The notes beneath the pieces were generated by a model. The model was not told the origin of the DNA. It worked only from the letters and a program-made list of their open reading frames with translations, and made no database searches. 64,000 bases of DNA, taken from Spirochaetaceae bacterium (GTDB lineage: Bacteria > Spirochaetota > Leptospiria > Leptospirales > Leptonemataceae). The DNA is taken from NCBI GenBank assembly GCA_002730875.1, contig PCBI01000002.1, positions 69,358-133,357 on the forward strand. Reading direction: 5' to 3'. The position numbers and the translations under genes are program-made. Shown here piece after piece: positions 16,801-25,262 of this stretch. Numbering within the stretch: position 1 is the first letter of the stretch; every line of letters begins with the position of its first letter.

Positions 16801-19278
16801 CTACTCGGTTTCTGGCTCGGGCTCGGCTTCTGGCTTCGTGCCGAATTTCTCTTCTTTGATCTTTTGTTCGCGCTCTTTTCGCTTCTGTTCCAGGTTTTCG
16901 TACTTGAACATCAACCTTTCCCACTCTTCCAGACCCAGATCCTCTTTGGTAATCCCGAATTCTTTCATGATCAGTTCTCGCTGATCGTAGATTTTCAGGT
17001 TTGGATCATTGGCGCAGACTCCGTCGGTGGGAGCTTCGATTCTTTCTCCGTTTTCCTCTATCGGGGCCAGAGCCAAACCGTTGCAGTCTGCTCCGGCGAT
17101 GCCGTCCGGTCGGTCGCGGTCAAATCGGGGGGCATCCCGCCGAGCTCGCTTATAATAGGAAGACATGATCCTTCCCACGGTAGGAGCCGCCAGCGAGCCA
17201 CCGGCCCATTGCCCACCCATAGAGAACTTCCCCTGGTCGTAGCCAAACCAGATTGCCTGGGCAAAATCCGGATTAAAGCCTACAAGCCAGGCGTCGGACC
17301 ATTGCTGTGTAGTTCCCGTTTTAGCGGCGAAGTCGCCCTGGAACAACCCGCCGTCATGCTGATAGCTTCGCAGTCCCGCCTGCGCCGTTCCCGCATTGGC
17401 CACTTCTTCCATCATATCGCGCATGATATAAGCAAGAGCGGGCTCGATTACCTGGATTTGACCCGTTTGAGTTTTGATCGCAATAATCTTGCGGATGGCA
17501 GCCTCTTTGTTGTAGAGCACATTTCCGTCGGAGTCGGTTACGTATCGAATGGCAAAAGGAATCACATCCTTGCCCTTGTTCGCAATGATAGCCAGGGCCT
17601 GCGCCATTTCCATGGGAGTTACTTCGCTTGCTCCCAGGGCCATGGCCGGATCCGGATTGAATCTGGATCGGTCCTGAATCTTCATCAGTCGCGAAGACAG
17701 ATCAATTACCGGCTCGGCGCCCACGCGGAAAAAGGTCTGCACGGCGCATGTGTTCAGCGACAGCGCCAGAGCTGTTTTGGCCGGAACCACTCCGCTAAAT
17801 CCTTCGGAATAGTTGCTTGGATCCCATACGCGTCCCGTACGCGAAATCAGCGCAAACGGGAGGTCGTTCAAACCTGTGCTTGTGTTAATGGCTCGCTGTT
17901 CGATGCCGGCGCCGTATACATAGATCTTGAATGAACTACCCGGTTGCCTTTTGGCCAGTATGGCGCGGTTGAACTGGTTTCGCGGAGAGAAGTCCGCGCC
18001 GCCTATCATGGCGGTAATGTAGCCCGTTGATGGATGAATGCTAATATAGGCCGCCTGAACCTGAGTATTGGTTCTATAATTCACGCTTTCAGCCCGGAAC
18101 TGATCCACGGCTGCCGTCGGGTTCCAGTTAGGGGTAACATATCCAAGAAGTTGTAGCGCATCCAGATCGGCGCTGTCTTCCAGACCTTTGCGAAACAGGC
18201 TGCGGGGATCCTTCGCGGTGTAGCCGTAAACATCCTGCCGGAGAATGGGGCTGCCCACGTTAACCTTTCGCAGGGATTTTCGTATTTCTTCTTCGGCCAC
18301 TTCCTGTTGGATGAGATCCAGTGTAGTGTACACGCGCAGTCCTTCGCCGTAGAGCTTTTCTTCGCCGATGGAAGGGTTGGCTTCCAGGATTTGTCGCACG
18401 TGTTCGGTGAAGTAAGGGGCTTTGTATAGCTTCTGTCCCCAGGTGGTCTGACCGGGGTATTCCACCACTACCTGTACCCAGTAATCTCTCCAGAAGTTCT
18501 TATGAATGCTTTCGATGTTGTCTCTTTCTATGATACCGTCATTGGCCATCAGGTTCAAAATCACCTTGTGTTGTTCCATGGCCTTTCGGGGATTTCTAAA
18601 CGGAGAGTAGTCCACCGGGGCTTTGGGCATACGGGCCAGCACAGCCCCCTGGGGCAGAGTCAGATCCGGAACTTTCTCCTTAAAAAAGATCTGACTGGCG
18701 CAGGCCAGGCCCTGGCAACCATGACCCAGATAGATGATATTAAAATAGACTTCCAGGATCTCTTCTTTACTCAGCTCCTCTTCTAGCTGCAGAGCGAGCA
18801 CCGTTTCCCGAATCTTCTGGTTGAAGGTACGATTCCGGCTGCCTTCCTCGTCCAGGATCAACTGCTTGGCCAACTGCTGGGTAAGGGTGGAACCTCCCTG
18901 TACGACCCGACCGGCCAGCAGGTTCTTCATGGCCGCTCGAAAGATACCCGGTATGTCTATTCCAAAATGATTGAAGAAGTTATCGTCTTCCGTACTTAGA
19001 AAGGCATGTACAACATGGGGCGGGATAGTATGGAACGGGATGAGTTCCTGTTTTTGACGGTAGAGTTCCGCGAATACCCGGCCTTCCCGATCGTAAAGCC
19101 GGGTAGGGGGCGTTGGTTCGTAGCCCACGAGAAACTTCAGTTGCTTCTGGCTGTGTACCTCAGATATCAGATAGCCGATGAGCAAACCGCTAAAGACCGT
19201 TCCCAGGGCCAGCATAATCGGAGCTCCGATCCGCGCTACCTCCAGGCTAATCCGCTGAAATTTCTCCCACCTGTTCAT
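16801..19278 (-). CDS. mrcA: Class A penicillin-binding protein 1A (glycosyltransferase / transpeptidase)
   Basis: It polymerises lipid II and cross-links peptidoglycan in the periplasm. The 825 residues show a membrane anchor at about 18-40 and a GT51 domain with catalytic E97 (LSTEDDNFFNHFGID) and GGSTLTQQLAKQL. The transpeptidase domain has the serine S448 and K451 (RQPGSSFK), the SLN triad at 507-509, and KTGT from K653. The C-terminal tail (about 745-825) is charged, probably helical, and ends in an acidic Glu/Pro stretch, longer than the catalytic domain needs. An AGGAG ribosome site sits five bases from the ATG. It is a single-gene unit facing the TonB-like gene. Confidence 0.96.
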   Translation of the reverse strand: MNRWEKFQRISLEVARIGAPIMLALGTVFSGLLIGYLISEVHSQKQLKFLVGYEPTPPTRLYDREGRVFAELYRQKQELIPFHTIPPHVVHAFLSTEDDNFFNHFGIDIPGIFRAAMKNLLAGRVVQGGSTLTQQLAKQLILDEEGSRNRTFNQKIRETVLALQLEEELSKEEILEVYFNIIYLGHGCQGLACASQIFFKEKVPDLTLPQGAVLARMPKAPVDYSPFRNPRKAMEQHKVILNLMANDGIIERDNIESIHKNFWRDYWVQVVVEYPGQTTWGQKLYKAPYFTEHVRQILEANPSIGEEKLYGEGLRVYTTLDLIQQEVAEEEIRKSLRKVNVGSPILRQDVYGYTAKDPRSLFRKGLEDSADLDALQLLGYVTPNWNPTAAVDQFRAESVNYRTNTQVQAAYISIHPSTGYITAMIGGADFSPRNQFNRAILAKRQPGSSFKIYVYGAGIEQRAINTSTGLNDLPFALISRTGRVWDPSNYSEGFSGVVPAKTALALSLNTCAVQTFFRVGAEPVIDLSSRLMKIQDRSRFNPDPAMALGASEVTPMEMAQALAIIANKGKDVIPFAIRYVTDSDGNVLYNKEAAIRKIIAIKTQTGQIQVIEPALAYIMRDMMEEVANAGTAQAGLRSYQHDGGLFQGDFAAKTGTTQQWSDAWLVGFNPDFAQAIWFGYDQGKFSMGGQWAGGSLAAPTVGRIMSSYYKRARRDAPRFDRDRPDGIAGADCNGLALAPIEENGERIEAPTDGVCANDPNLKIYDQRELIMKEFGITKEDLGLEEWERLMFKYENLEQKRKEREQKIKEEKFGTKPEAEPEPETE

Positions 19279-19537
19279 ACCATCTCCTGCCCGAATACCA
19301 TGGGCAATGCCCCAATATTCCGTGGCCGCTCAGACTCTGAGTGTGGCCAGAATCCTGAATGCTGGAAAGGTGCAAAGGACAAAACGAAGGCGAATCCGAC
19401 CGTGCCTGGGCCAGGTTGCGGCTCCACCGATCCAGGCTGCCGGGCTTCCGAATTGGAAGAATACCAGTAGCGCCGGTGTTATCGGCTTTAGTGAAGAGAC
19501 AGAATCAGACTGTGTTTTCGGAAATTCTCGGTCGCTT

Positions 19538-21268
19538 TCAGTAGAATTCGCGGATGAACCTTTCGTAATCGGGATCCGGAGCCACAGCGTAGGGGTGCAG
19601 TCCCATTTGCCGGGCCGTTTCGCATGTGGTCCTACCCAGACATAGTAGTCTGATCCCCTGCGGATCCTCCAGAAGCCCGGAGTCCTTCAGATTCTTGAGA
19701 CAAAGCGGGCTTCCGGCCAGCAAGTAGGCGGACTCCTCGTTTTGCAGGATTTCATTGATGAGATCCCGGGGCAGAGGCATGACCTCGGTCCTGTACACTG
19801 GTATTTCCAGGATTGTACCCGGGCCACTGCGAAGGGCCTGGATCAGTTCCTTGCGTCCGTCCCGCGCTACCAGAAACAGAAATCCGGTATCCTTGTTGTT
19901 CAACGATTGTAGTTCCAATTCCAGGCCGGCTGACGTGCCGTCCTCGCTGATTAGAATATCTTCGCCCTGGTCCAGCCGCTGGATTTCGTTGGCCGTAGTT
20001 TCCCCGGTAGTGGCCCAGCGAACGTCCATGTGCTTTCCGGTCAGCCCCAGTCGTTGTTTGAGTGTATCTCCGTCGCTGAACTTGCTTCGCAGTATGTCCA
20101 CAGTGGATGTACTGAAAACACAGATCACCACGCGCTTCATCGGGGCCAGGTTTTCGGACACTTCTTTCCACTGACCTGGAGAGATATCTTCCGGAACAAC
20201 CCGGATGGCAGGGAAAGGCTTCACGCTTTCATTGTCTGGTAGGATTTCCGGAAGCCGCTCTTCCAGTTCTTCCATTCGCTGCTGCTTGCCAAAAATATAT
20301 AGCCTGGGCGGGCTCAGAAGTTCTTCCAGAATGCGCCCGGCCAGTCTTTCGGGATCGGAGTCTTCCCGGTAGGCGTAATGGGACCGCTGCCGCCGATTGG
20401 ATTGGAATTCCTCGCCCAGATAAACATGGGCCCCGTAGGCATCCAGGCCAGAAACTCGTTGCGCAAAAACTCCCAGCGGAAGATTGCATCCGCCTTCCAG
20501 TCCGGCCAGCACCGTGCGTTCGATATTGGATAGCAGGCTCACTTCGGGATCGTTTAGCTTTTTCAACGTATCTATGGTGGGCTCATCGTCCTTCCTGCAC
20601 TGAAGAGCCAGAGTGCCCTGGGCGGGGGCCGGAACCATATGATACGGTTGCACAGACTCAAATACCAGTTGTTCGCTTTCCAGTTGGTCCCTGATACTGT
20701 CTTCAATCAACTCGCCGGTGGCGGACAATCGTTCAATGCCGGCGCCGGAAAGCAGGATGCCGTTTATGGCGTTTTCGCCTTCGCTGGTAACCATTTTGCG
20801 GATTCGGGTGGGCACGTTACCGCGAATGTCGCAGGTCTTCAGATAGTGGGCCCGAAACCGTAACTGGGACACCCGTCGCAATGACGAGGTAGCCACAAAG
20901 CCGTCCTCGCCTATCCAGGGAAAGGAATCCTTCACCTGATGCTTCTTTAGAAAGACCATGGTATCCAGAGGAGATATCCGTTCGGGCAGGGCGGCGATAA
21001 TAAGACCTGGAACGTCCGATGTGGGGAGATCCTTATAGGAATGCACGGCCACATCCGCTTCGCCGGCGATCAATGCTTCCTCTATTTCTTTGGTGAAGAA
21101 GCCTTTAGCTTCGTTGGATGACAGGTGCAAAGGGGTTTCGATTTGATCGCCCCTGGTTTTGATTATCTTTAGCTCGGATTCCAGACCGGCCTTTTGTTTT
21201 AGCAGGCTTTGTACGGCCCGGGCCTGGGCCAGCGCCAGATGGGAACCTCGGGTGGCTATGCGAATCAC
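19538..21268 (-). CDS. hemC: Fused porphobilinogen deaminase / uroporphyrinogen-III synthase
   Basis: Residues 1 to about 310 are porphobilinogen deaminase (HemC): RIATRGSHLALAQA at the start, catalytic D80 in VHSYKDLPT, the substrate-binding arginines (TSSLRRVSQLR), and C261 (LEGGCNLPLG), which holds the dipyrromethane cofactor. The remaining 260 residues match a HemD-type two-lobe fold (VVICVFSTSTVDILRSKF, WATTGETTANEIQRL), as expected of uroporphyrinogen-III synthase. A bifunctional HemC/D of this kind is known in Leptospira, so the fusion supports placement in that order. The two enzymes act in succession, so fusion may help hand over the unstable hydroxymethylbilane. It overlaps hemA by four bases. 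Confidence 0.94.
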   Translation of the reverse strand: MIRIATRGSHLALAQARAVQSLLKQKAGLESELKIIKTRGDQIETPLHLSSNEAKGFFTKEIEEALIAGEADVAVHSYKDLPTSDVPGLIIAALPERISPLDTMVFLKKHQVKDSFPWIGEDGFVATSSLRRVSQLRFRAHYLKTCDIRGNVPTRIRKMVTSEGENAINGILLSGAGIERLSATGELIEDSIRDQLESEQLVFESVQPYHMVPAPAQGTLALQCRKDDEPTIDTLKKLNDPEVSLLSNIERTVLAGLEGGCNLPLGVFAQRVSGLDAYGAHVYLGEEFQSNRRQRSHYAYREDSDPERLAGRILEELLSPPRLYIFGKQQRMEELEERLPEILPDNESVKPFPAIRVVPEDISPGQWKEVSENLAPMKRVVICVFSTSTVDILRSKFSDGDTLKQRLGLTGKHMDVRWATTGETTANEIQRLDQGEDILISEDGTSAGLELELQSLNNKDTGFLFLVARDGRKELIQALRSGPGTILEIPVYRTEVMPLPRDLINEILQNEESAYLLAGSPLCLKNLKDSGLLEDPQGIRLLCLGRTTCETARQMGLHPYAVAPDPDYERFIREFY

Positions 21269-22542
21269 AGAGCCAGACCGCCGCCTACGGTCTCGTCGGC
21301 GGTTTCGTTCAGTTCAGGAGTCTCATCTACAAAATAGTTCTTCAAGATTTGCTCCACGCCGCTACGATGAATTCGATTCATCTCTCTGTGGGACTTTATG
21401 GCCCAATCGTAGAGGATTCGTCGGTCCCGGGCATTCAGATGCGCCAGTCGTCCCTGGAGTAGACCCTGTAGACGTTTCTGGGCTTCTTTGCGAATGTCCT
21501 TCTGAAGGTCTCGAAGTATGGGACCGGAAAGGGAGTGAATAAGCTCGGACTCCAGGCGAAAAAGAATCTCTTCCACCGCCGATTCGGCCCGGGAGGCCGC
21601 TTCTTCGCGCTGCTTCTTGTTCGCCTCAAGCCTTTGTCGAATTCTATCAAGACTGATTAGCTCTATGCCGGATACGCTTGCCAGTTCCGGAGACACATCC
21701 GACGGCAAAGCCAGATCCACCAACACCAGCTGCCCATCCCGATCCATTCGGCTAACCAGTTGTGCGTCAATGATGGGTTTTTCGCTGGAGGTGGCGCTTA
21801 CAATGGCCCTGAGTTTGCCGACGCTTTCCGGTGCCTGCAGAAAATCCTGAAGCGACAGCGTCCGTGCCCCTACATTCTGGGCGGGGCCTTCAATTTTTTC
21901 AAGAGTGCGATTGATCCAGACCAGATTGCGGCCGCCCCATTTGGAAAGATACTCGGCCGTATGCCGGCTCATGGGCCCGGAGCCAATGATTGCAATGGCG
22001 GAGTCCGAGCTATCCAGACCGCCCAGGGAGTCTTCCAGAAAGCGCACCGCCAGCGACGATACTGAAAGCGGAAGATTGGCCGGAATAAAGCTTCGAATAT
22101 AACGGGAATGGCGAAAAACTCCCTGCAATACGGTGCGAAGGCGGTAGTCCAGATGACCGCCACGAATGGCCGCCGCTTTCGCTTCTTTCATCTGGTGACG
22201 AATATCTGTTTCGCCCAGTACCATGGACTCCAGGCCCGCAGAGAGTCGGAGCAGATGCCTGGCCACCGGACGTCCGGTTTTGAAGACCGGCGCAGGTCCT
22301 TGAACCGGCGGCAAAGATTCCAGTAACGCTTCGTAAAAGGAAGTATGCTCGGAGGGATTCTCAATCGTATAGATGATTTCTACGCGATTGCAGGTAGAGA
22401 GCAATAGGAAGCCAGAAACAGAAAATCCGCTCTGCTGAATGCGGGTTTCTAGATGTTCCAGGGTCAGTCCTTTCCAGGAAAGTAGATGGCTCAGGTCTTC
22501 TCCCTGCTCATGGCTCAAAATGATGGCACCCAGGTGTCTCAT
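21265..22542 (-). CDS. hemA: Glutamyl-tRNA reductase
   Basis: The first committed enzyme of the C5 haem pathway; it reduces glutamyl-tRNA to glutamate-1-semialdehyde with NADPH. The nucleophile C51 lies in LLLSTCNRVEIIYT. The substrate-binding region includes GLESMVLGETDIRHQMKEA, and the NADPH domain has AIIGSGPMSRHTAEYLSKWG. The C-terminal helical dimerisation domain is complete (425 residues in all). An AGAAGGA ribosome site precedes the ATG by about eleven bases. The ATGA overlap with hemC/D means coupled translation. The presence of hemA shows haem is made from glutamate and not through ALA synthase. Upstream lies the divergent, riboswitch-led receptor gene. Confidence 0.97.
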   Translation of the reverse strand: MRHLGAIILSHEQGEDLSHLLSWKGLTLEHLETRIQQSGFSVSGFLLLSTCNRVEIIYTIENPSEHTSFYEALLESLPPVQGPAPVFKTGRPVARHLLRLSAGLESMVLGETDIRHQMKEAKAAAIRGGHLDYRLRTVLQGVFRHSRYIRSFIPANLPLSVSSLAVRFLEDSLGGLDSSDSAIAIIGSGPMSRHTAEYLSKWGGRNLVWINRTLEKIEGPAQNVGARTLSLQDFLQAPESVGKLRAIVSATSSEKPIIDAQLVSRMDRDGQLVLVDLALPSDVSPELASVSGIELISLDRIRQRLEANKKQREEAASRAESAVEEILFRLESELIHSLSGPILRDLQKDIRKEAQKRLQGLLQGRLAHLNARDRRILYDWAIKSHREMNRIHRSGVEQILKNYFVDETPELNETADETVGGGLAL

Positions 22543-22739
22543 ACGAAAATAATTCCTTCTAATTCCATCTGCACAATAATTCTGCGCTATTGCCTGAAGT
22601 CACTCTGCCCGGGGCACAGCGAATCCAGAATACTGTATCATGCTGCGATTCAAAGTTGTCAGAGAAATGTCAGGGCCGGCGGATACCAGTATTAAATGAG
22701 ATTCAGTCTCAGGGAGTGGGGCTCATCCATGATTTCCCT

Positions 22740-22868
22740 TGCCTCCCAGGCTAAACGTCCAAGGCTGTCCCTATCTTCCGGGTGGAAAGAGGTGCAAATC
22801 CTCTGCTGTCGCGCAACTGTGATTGGGTTTTCCCATTAGCCAGATCTTCCCCGCCGTAAGAGCCGCGC
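22740..22868 (+). promoter_or_regulatory. Cobalamin (adenosylcobalamin-type) riboswitch
   Basis: The core matches the conserved B12-riboswitch segments in order: GGTGGAAAGAGGTGCAAATC, then CTGCTGTCGCGCAACTGTGA, then the B12-box-like AGCCAGATCTTCCCCGCC near 22838-22856. The first half (P1-P3) is less clear by eye, so the left boundary is approximate. The element sits about 55 bases before the AGGAG site of a TonB-dependent receptor gene, the classic place for B12 control of BtuB-type receptors. I see no T-tailed hairpin between element and gene, so control at the ribosome site is more likely than termination. Confidence 0.88.
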
Positions 22869-22922
22869 GTTTCGGTTCGGCAATGCCATTGGGCAGGGGC
22901 CTTCGGAAAGAATAGGAGTGCC

Positions 22923-25262
22923 ATGCCTGCTTATTTCTACGAAATCTTCCATTATTGGGCTCGCTGCTGCAATATTCGGTTTCGCACCCATAGCAATGCT
23001 CCTCGGATTGCAGTGCGGCTCCGGAGGGTTATTTCCGTTTTTCCAGGCCCTTCTTCAGTGGATCGATTCCGCCGGCTTCGAGCCCATCCCGGGCCCGTGG
23101 CCACCCGCATATTCCTGTGCAGTATTCCGGCAAGACTGGCTTTCGGTCTGGTAGCCGCTTTCGGAACTCTACAGGCAGAAGAAGCAAGCCAGCAGGCCGA
23201 TACAGAAACCATAAAGGTCATTGCGCCGTCTCGTTCCATGGACCGAGACGATACCGAAGGAGGAACATCCACCCGGATTTCCCTGGATGACCTGGAAAAC
23301 AGAAACCGAAACCTGAGCGAGATTCTGGAGCGGGAAGCTTCGGTGCGGGTAGAACGATCCGGAGGCGACGGCGCCTATAGTTCGCTTTCCATCCGCGGTT
23401 CCAATGCGAATCAGGTGAACGTATACATCAACGGAATTCCTTTGAACAACGCAGTCACTGGCGAAGTCAACCTGTCCGATCTAGACAGCAGTTTTCTACA
23501 GTCCATGGAAATCCACCGGGGAACGGCCATGATGCTTTCCAATCCTACGGTGGGCGGCGCAGTCAACCTTAAGACATGGGGTCGTAGCTGCCAGGATAGC
23601 GCATACATTCGCGGAGGCTCCTTTCGCACTTTCGGCGCCGGGGTTTTTATTTCAGATACAGGTAATTTTGATTCCGGAAGCGCTTGCGATTCGTCAGAGC
23701 CTGAACCAGATTCGCAAGAAGATGAGAACGATTCCTACTGGGATCCGCAATACCGGACCACCGCGCCGGACAGTCCGCTGAAGCCCGGAGATTACTGGTA
23801 CTCCCTGGGCGCTGGCGGCGAGATTTCCGATCAGAATTATTTGTTTAGAAACGAAAATGGCACGCCGGTAATCAATACTTTCGATGACTTCGACGACCGG
23901 CGGAAGAATGCGCAGTACAGAAAAGCGTCATCCACCGCCACCGCCGGTCTTTTTGCGCTCAAGACTCGATGGGAAATACTAAACGACTTTTTTTACAGAG
24001 AGCATGGCATACCGGGGCCGGGAAGCAACCAGACGGAAAAGACCAAGCGAAAGCATCTGCGAAACACTACGGGCCTCAGTACCGATACACGGGCCGCCGG
24101 TTGGGACAGGCTCAGGTTCAAATCCAGACTCTACTATACGGAAGTTAGAGAGCACTTCTTTGATCCGCGGCAGGAGTTCAGTTTTCAATTTCCTGGAAGC
24201 AAAAGCAGACTGCAACAGCTGGGACTACATTTGATGCCGGAAATCCATGTGCCGGAGTACTTCCAGACCTTCAAATTCTTGCTGGGAAATCAAAGGGAAG
24301 TCTACCACGAAGATGAAAGGAATGCTCTGGATAAGAAAGTGGACAAGGTTCCAACAAAGTTTAGAAACCAGTCCAGCCTCCATCTCGTAGACGAGATCTC
24401 CCTTTTCAAGGATCGCCTGCAAATCCATCCATTCTTGCGCTACGAAAGGTACGTAGATCGATTCAACGAGCCGGCCACCGTGCAGGATCCTCTGAAAGAA
24501 AACAAAGTGGTGCGCGAGTTTCTCGACCCGGGCATTCGCATCAAGGGGCTGGCGTATTCCAGCGATTCCTGGCAGGTGTACCTTCGGGCCGGGGCCTATC
24601 GATCCAGGCGGGTTCCTCTATTTGTGGAGTTGTTTGGCCAATCCGGCACTATCGTATCCAACGCCGATCTAAAGGAAGAGGATGCGGAGACTTTTGAAGC
24701 TGGATTGGACCTTCGCTATTCCGGACCGGTGCAGTTGGATTTTTCTACCACAGCCTACCAGCGAAACATACGGGATATGATACTCTTTGTGCCCAACTCC
24801 AGGTTTACTCTCCGGGCCGAGAATGTGGATGCAGCCAGCATAAAGGGATTAGAAAACAGCGCGAATCTCCGCTGGAAATGGTTGGACGTCTTTGTTCGCT
24901 ACACCTACCAGGAAGCAATCAACGAAGGTAAGCAGGACTTTGCCCGGGGCAACTATTTGCCGTTGCGTCCGCTTCATGATTTCGCGGGCGGAGCCGCCAT
25001 TCGTTTTCAGCCGGTGCGGACAGGCTTTGAATCGCGCTATACCGGGGCCGCTTTCCAGGATCGCTCAAACGATTTCTTTTTCTATCAGGAGCCGCGCTGG
25101 GTTCACAATCTGTTTCTGGAATACCTGATCATAGATGAAGCAAAGCACAGCCTGAGCTTTCGTCTGGACGTGCAAAACATTTTGAACGATCGCACCGAGG
25201 ACCTGGTGGGCTATCCGCTACCCGGAAGGAGTGTATATGGAAGTCTTGAATATAGATTCTAG
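22923..25262 (+). CDS. TonB-dependent outer-membrane receptor, probably for cobalamin (BtuB-like)
   Basis: A 779-residue receptor with a TonB-box-like TETIKVIAPSRS near residues 94-105. The plug domain is about 110-230 (LSEILEREASVRVERSGGDGAYSSLSIRGSNAN..VYINGIPLNNA), and the rest is a 22-strand-type barrel ending in the terminal aromatic strand YGSLEYRF. The cobalamin riboswitch upstream is the main evidence for B12 as ligand. The N-terminus is odd: AGGAG points to the ATG at 22923, but the first 58 residues are not a signal peptide. A GTG at 23097 would give a good one (ATRIFLCSIPARLAFGLVAAFGTLQA) but lacks a ribosome site. A second frame from GTG 22918 also reads through this leader. Confidence 0.88.
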   Translation: MPAYFYEIFHYWARCCNIRFRTHSNAPRIAVRLRRVISVFPGPSSVDRFRRLRAHPGPVATRIFLCSIPARLAFGLVAAFGTLQAEEASQQADTETIKVIAPSRSMDRDDTEGGTSTRISLDDLENRNRNLSEILEREASVRVERSGGDGAYSSLSIRGSNANQVNVYINGIPLNNAVTGEVNLSDLDSSFLQSMEIHRGTAMMLSNPTVGGAVNLKTWGRSCQDSAYIRGGSFRTFGAGVFISDTGNFDSGSACDSSEPEPDSQEDENDSYWDPQYRTTAPDSPLKPGDYWYSLGAGGEISDQNYLFRNENGTPVINTFDDFDDRRKNAQYRKASSTATAGLFALKTRWEILNDFFYREHGIPGPGSNQTEKTKRKHLRNTTGLSTDTRAAGWDRLRFKSRLYYTEVREHFFDPRQEFSFQFPGSKSRLQQLGLHLMPEIHVPEYFQTFKFLLGNQREVYHEDERNALDKKVDKVPTKFRNQSSLHLVDEISLFKDRLQIHPFLRYERYVDRFNEPATVQDPLKENKVVREFLDPGIRIKGLAYSSDSWQVYLRAGAYRSRRVPLFVELFGQSGTIVSNADLKEEDAETFEAGLDLRYSGPVQLDFSTTAYQRNIRDMILFVPNSRFTLRAENVDAASIKGLENSANLRWKWLDVFVRYTYQEAINEGKQDFARGNYLPLRPLHDFAGGAAIRFQPVRTGFESRYTGAAFQDRSNDFFFYQEPRWVHNLFLEYLIIDEAKHSLSFRLDVQNILNDRTEDLVGYPLPGRSVYGSLEYRF

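Noticed and set aside
16720..17934. 404-codon plus-strand frame opposite PBP1A
   Set aside because: PBP1A has all catalytic motifs; the opposite frame has none.
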